A stretch of DNA of 15,163 nt from an uncultured Clostridia bacterium (GTDB lineage Bacteria; Bacillota; Clostridia; Lachnospirales; Anaerotignaceae). Position 1 is the first letter of the stretch; each line of letters begins with the position of its first letter. The DNA is taken from positions 1 to 15,163 of the forward strand of contig CAJUJJ010000046.1 of NCBI GenBank assembly GCA_910586765.1, in the 5' to 3' direction. Made by a program: the position numbers and the translations under genes. Below the pieces are notes generated by a model. It made no database searches, was not told the DNA's origin, and was given only the letters and a program-made list of their open reading frames with translations. This document shows, one piece after another, positions 14,640 to 15,163 of the stretch.

Positions 14640-14700
14640 TACTTGTATCCCCTTAAAATTTTATAGCATTACAATATATTTATAAATTTTATTATTTAAT

Positions 14701-14729
14701 ATAATACCATTATTACCCTTTTATTTCAA
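14701..14729 (-). promoter_or_regulatory. cas6: Promoter of the cas operon
   Basis: Minus-strand TTGAAA (14729-14724), 17 bp, then TATTAT (14706-14701) preceded by TG, an extended -10. It points at cas6 with a predicted leader of about 55 bases. From the cas6 ATG to the csm6 stop every gene is overlapping or separated by at most 12 bp, so this could drive all nine genes. Confidence 0.7.
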
Positions 14730-15060
14730 TATGTTTCGTAATTTTTTGACTTTTAATTGTTTTACAATAGTATTCTATATTAAAAATTTTTTCATAAATA
14801 ATACTATAATCTCATTAAATATCAAAAAGTTTTCTAATCATTTTTTGATTATGTATTTAAATTAAGTGAAAAGAGAATACATACATAATATTATTATCGG
14901 TTTATTTATTAATATTCTTGAATTCGATCTTTCTATTTAGCCTTTTTATTTATAATTTTTTTCATTTAATATATTACATGACCCATTTCTTAATGTTAAA
15001 ACAAAAATTAAAATATAATTGGAAGTTATAAAAATTGTATACAAAACTGAATCTGCACCC
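14730..15060. other. AT-rich intergenic region upstream of the cas operon
   Basis: No gene with coding character on either strand. A possible rightward promoter (TTGACT at about 14746-14751, then TAGTAT 16 bp on) is weak and has no gene behind it inside the window. The open frame at 14946-15146 on the minus strand crosses the palindromic block to the right and is probably not a gene. Confidence 0.5.
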
Positions 15061-15064
15061 ATTG

Positions 15065-15160
15065 CAAGCAGGGGAAAGGGATATCCCTTTCCACGCTTGT
15101 TGGTGTTCCCCCAAACCCCAAATGCAAATTTTTTTGAAATTTGCAAAACGCCTTCGGCGT
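15065..15160. repeat. GC-richer palindromic block, oriT-like edge of another mobile unit
   Basis: Base composition changes sharply from the AT-rich DNA to the left. A perfect 20-bp palindrome (GGAAAGGGAT and its complement) spans 15073-15092, framed by CAAGC (15065-15069) and GCTTG (15095-15099). It is followed by a conserved-looking TGTTCCCCCAAACCCC stretch, then a hairpin with arms GCAAATTT (15124-15131) and AAATTTGC (15137-15144), then ACGCC/GGCGT (15148-15152/15156-15160). Similar blocks, as I recall them, occur upstream of mobilization genes in clostridial elements. Function as a transfer or replication origin is inferred, and no relaxase is within view. Confidence 0.5.
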
Positions 15161-15163
15161 GGC

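Noticed and set aside
14946..15146. A 66-residue minus-strand frame
   Set aside because: It runs through the palindromic block and into AT-rich DNA, has no ribosome binding site, and the hydrophobic C-terminal part has no coding character; more likely a non-coding structured region.

Overview
The window is low-GC DNA with strong AGGAGG-type ribosome binding sites and sigmaA-type promoters. The protein families resemble those of gut Clostridia (Lachnospiraceae-like Firmicutes); this is an inference from composition and family resemblance. It holds two accessory modules on either side of a candidate recombination site near 4706-4717.

Left module (about 1-4717) is one end of an integrative mobilizable or conjugative element. 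A divergently transcribed XRE-type repressor (4051-4509, +) faces a leftward operon: a small excisionase-like HTH protein (3681-3869), a Tn916-type tyrosine integrase (2598-3680), a ribbon-helix-helix/MobC-like protein (2252-2575) and a RepA-like RecA-fold ATPase (1096-2220). Just after the ATPase stop lies a triplicated repeat built on 14-bp inverted repeats (681-1095), a candidate replication origin. A small conserved protein (423-656) and a terminator (377-399) follow. The divergent promoters carry four copies of an ATAC-N6-GTAT-like operator. No relaxase is visible, so the element continues past the left edge.

Middle (4510-5197): a strong leftward terminator, paired integrase-arm-like repeats, and a 12-bp sequence identical to a GAG-TGG-GAA-TAA gene end (a guaA 3'-end-like attachment core) that is not attached to guaA here.

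Right module (5198-14729) is a complete type III-A CRISPR-Cas locus, all on the minus strand: Pcas (14701-14729), cas6, cas10/csm1, csm2, csm3, csm4, csm5, cas1, cas2, csm6, then a leader with its own near-consensus promoter (5766-5794) and a six-repeat, five-spacer array. Expected workflow: Cas1-Cas2 add spacers at the leader end; Cas6 cuts the pre-crRNA, leaving an ACGGAAAC tag; the Cas10-Csm2-5 complex finds complementary RNA; Csm3 cuts target RNA; the Cas10 HD domain cuts DNA; the Cas10 palm makes cyclic oligoadenylate; Csm6 senses it through CARF and degrades RNA through HEPN.

The right edge (15065-15160) changes in character. It is GC-richer, with a 20-bp perfect palindrome and two further hairpins, and may be the oriT-like edge of another mobile unit. 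Together with the att-like core at 4706-4717, this suggests the CRISPR-Cas locus sits in a stack of mobile elements.
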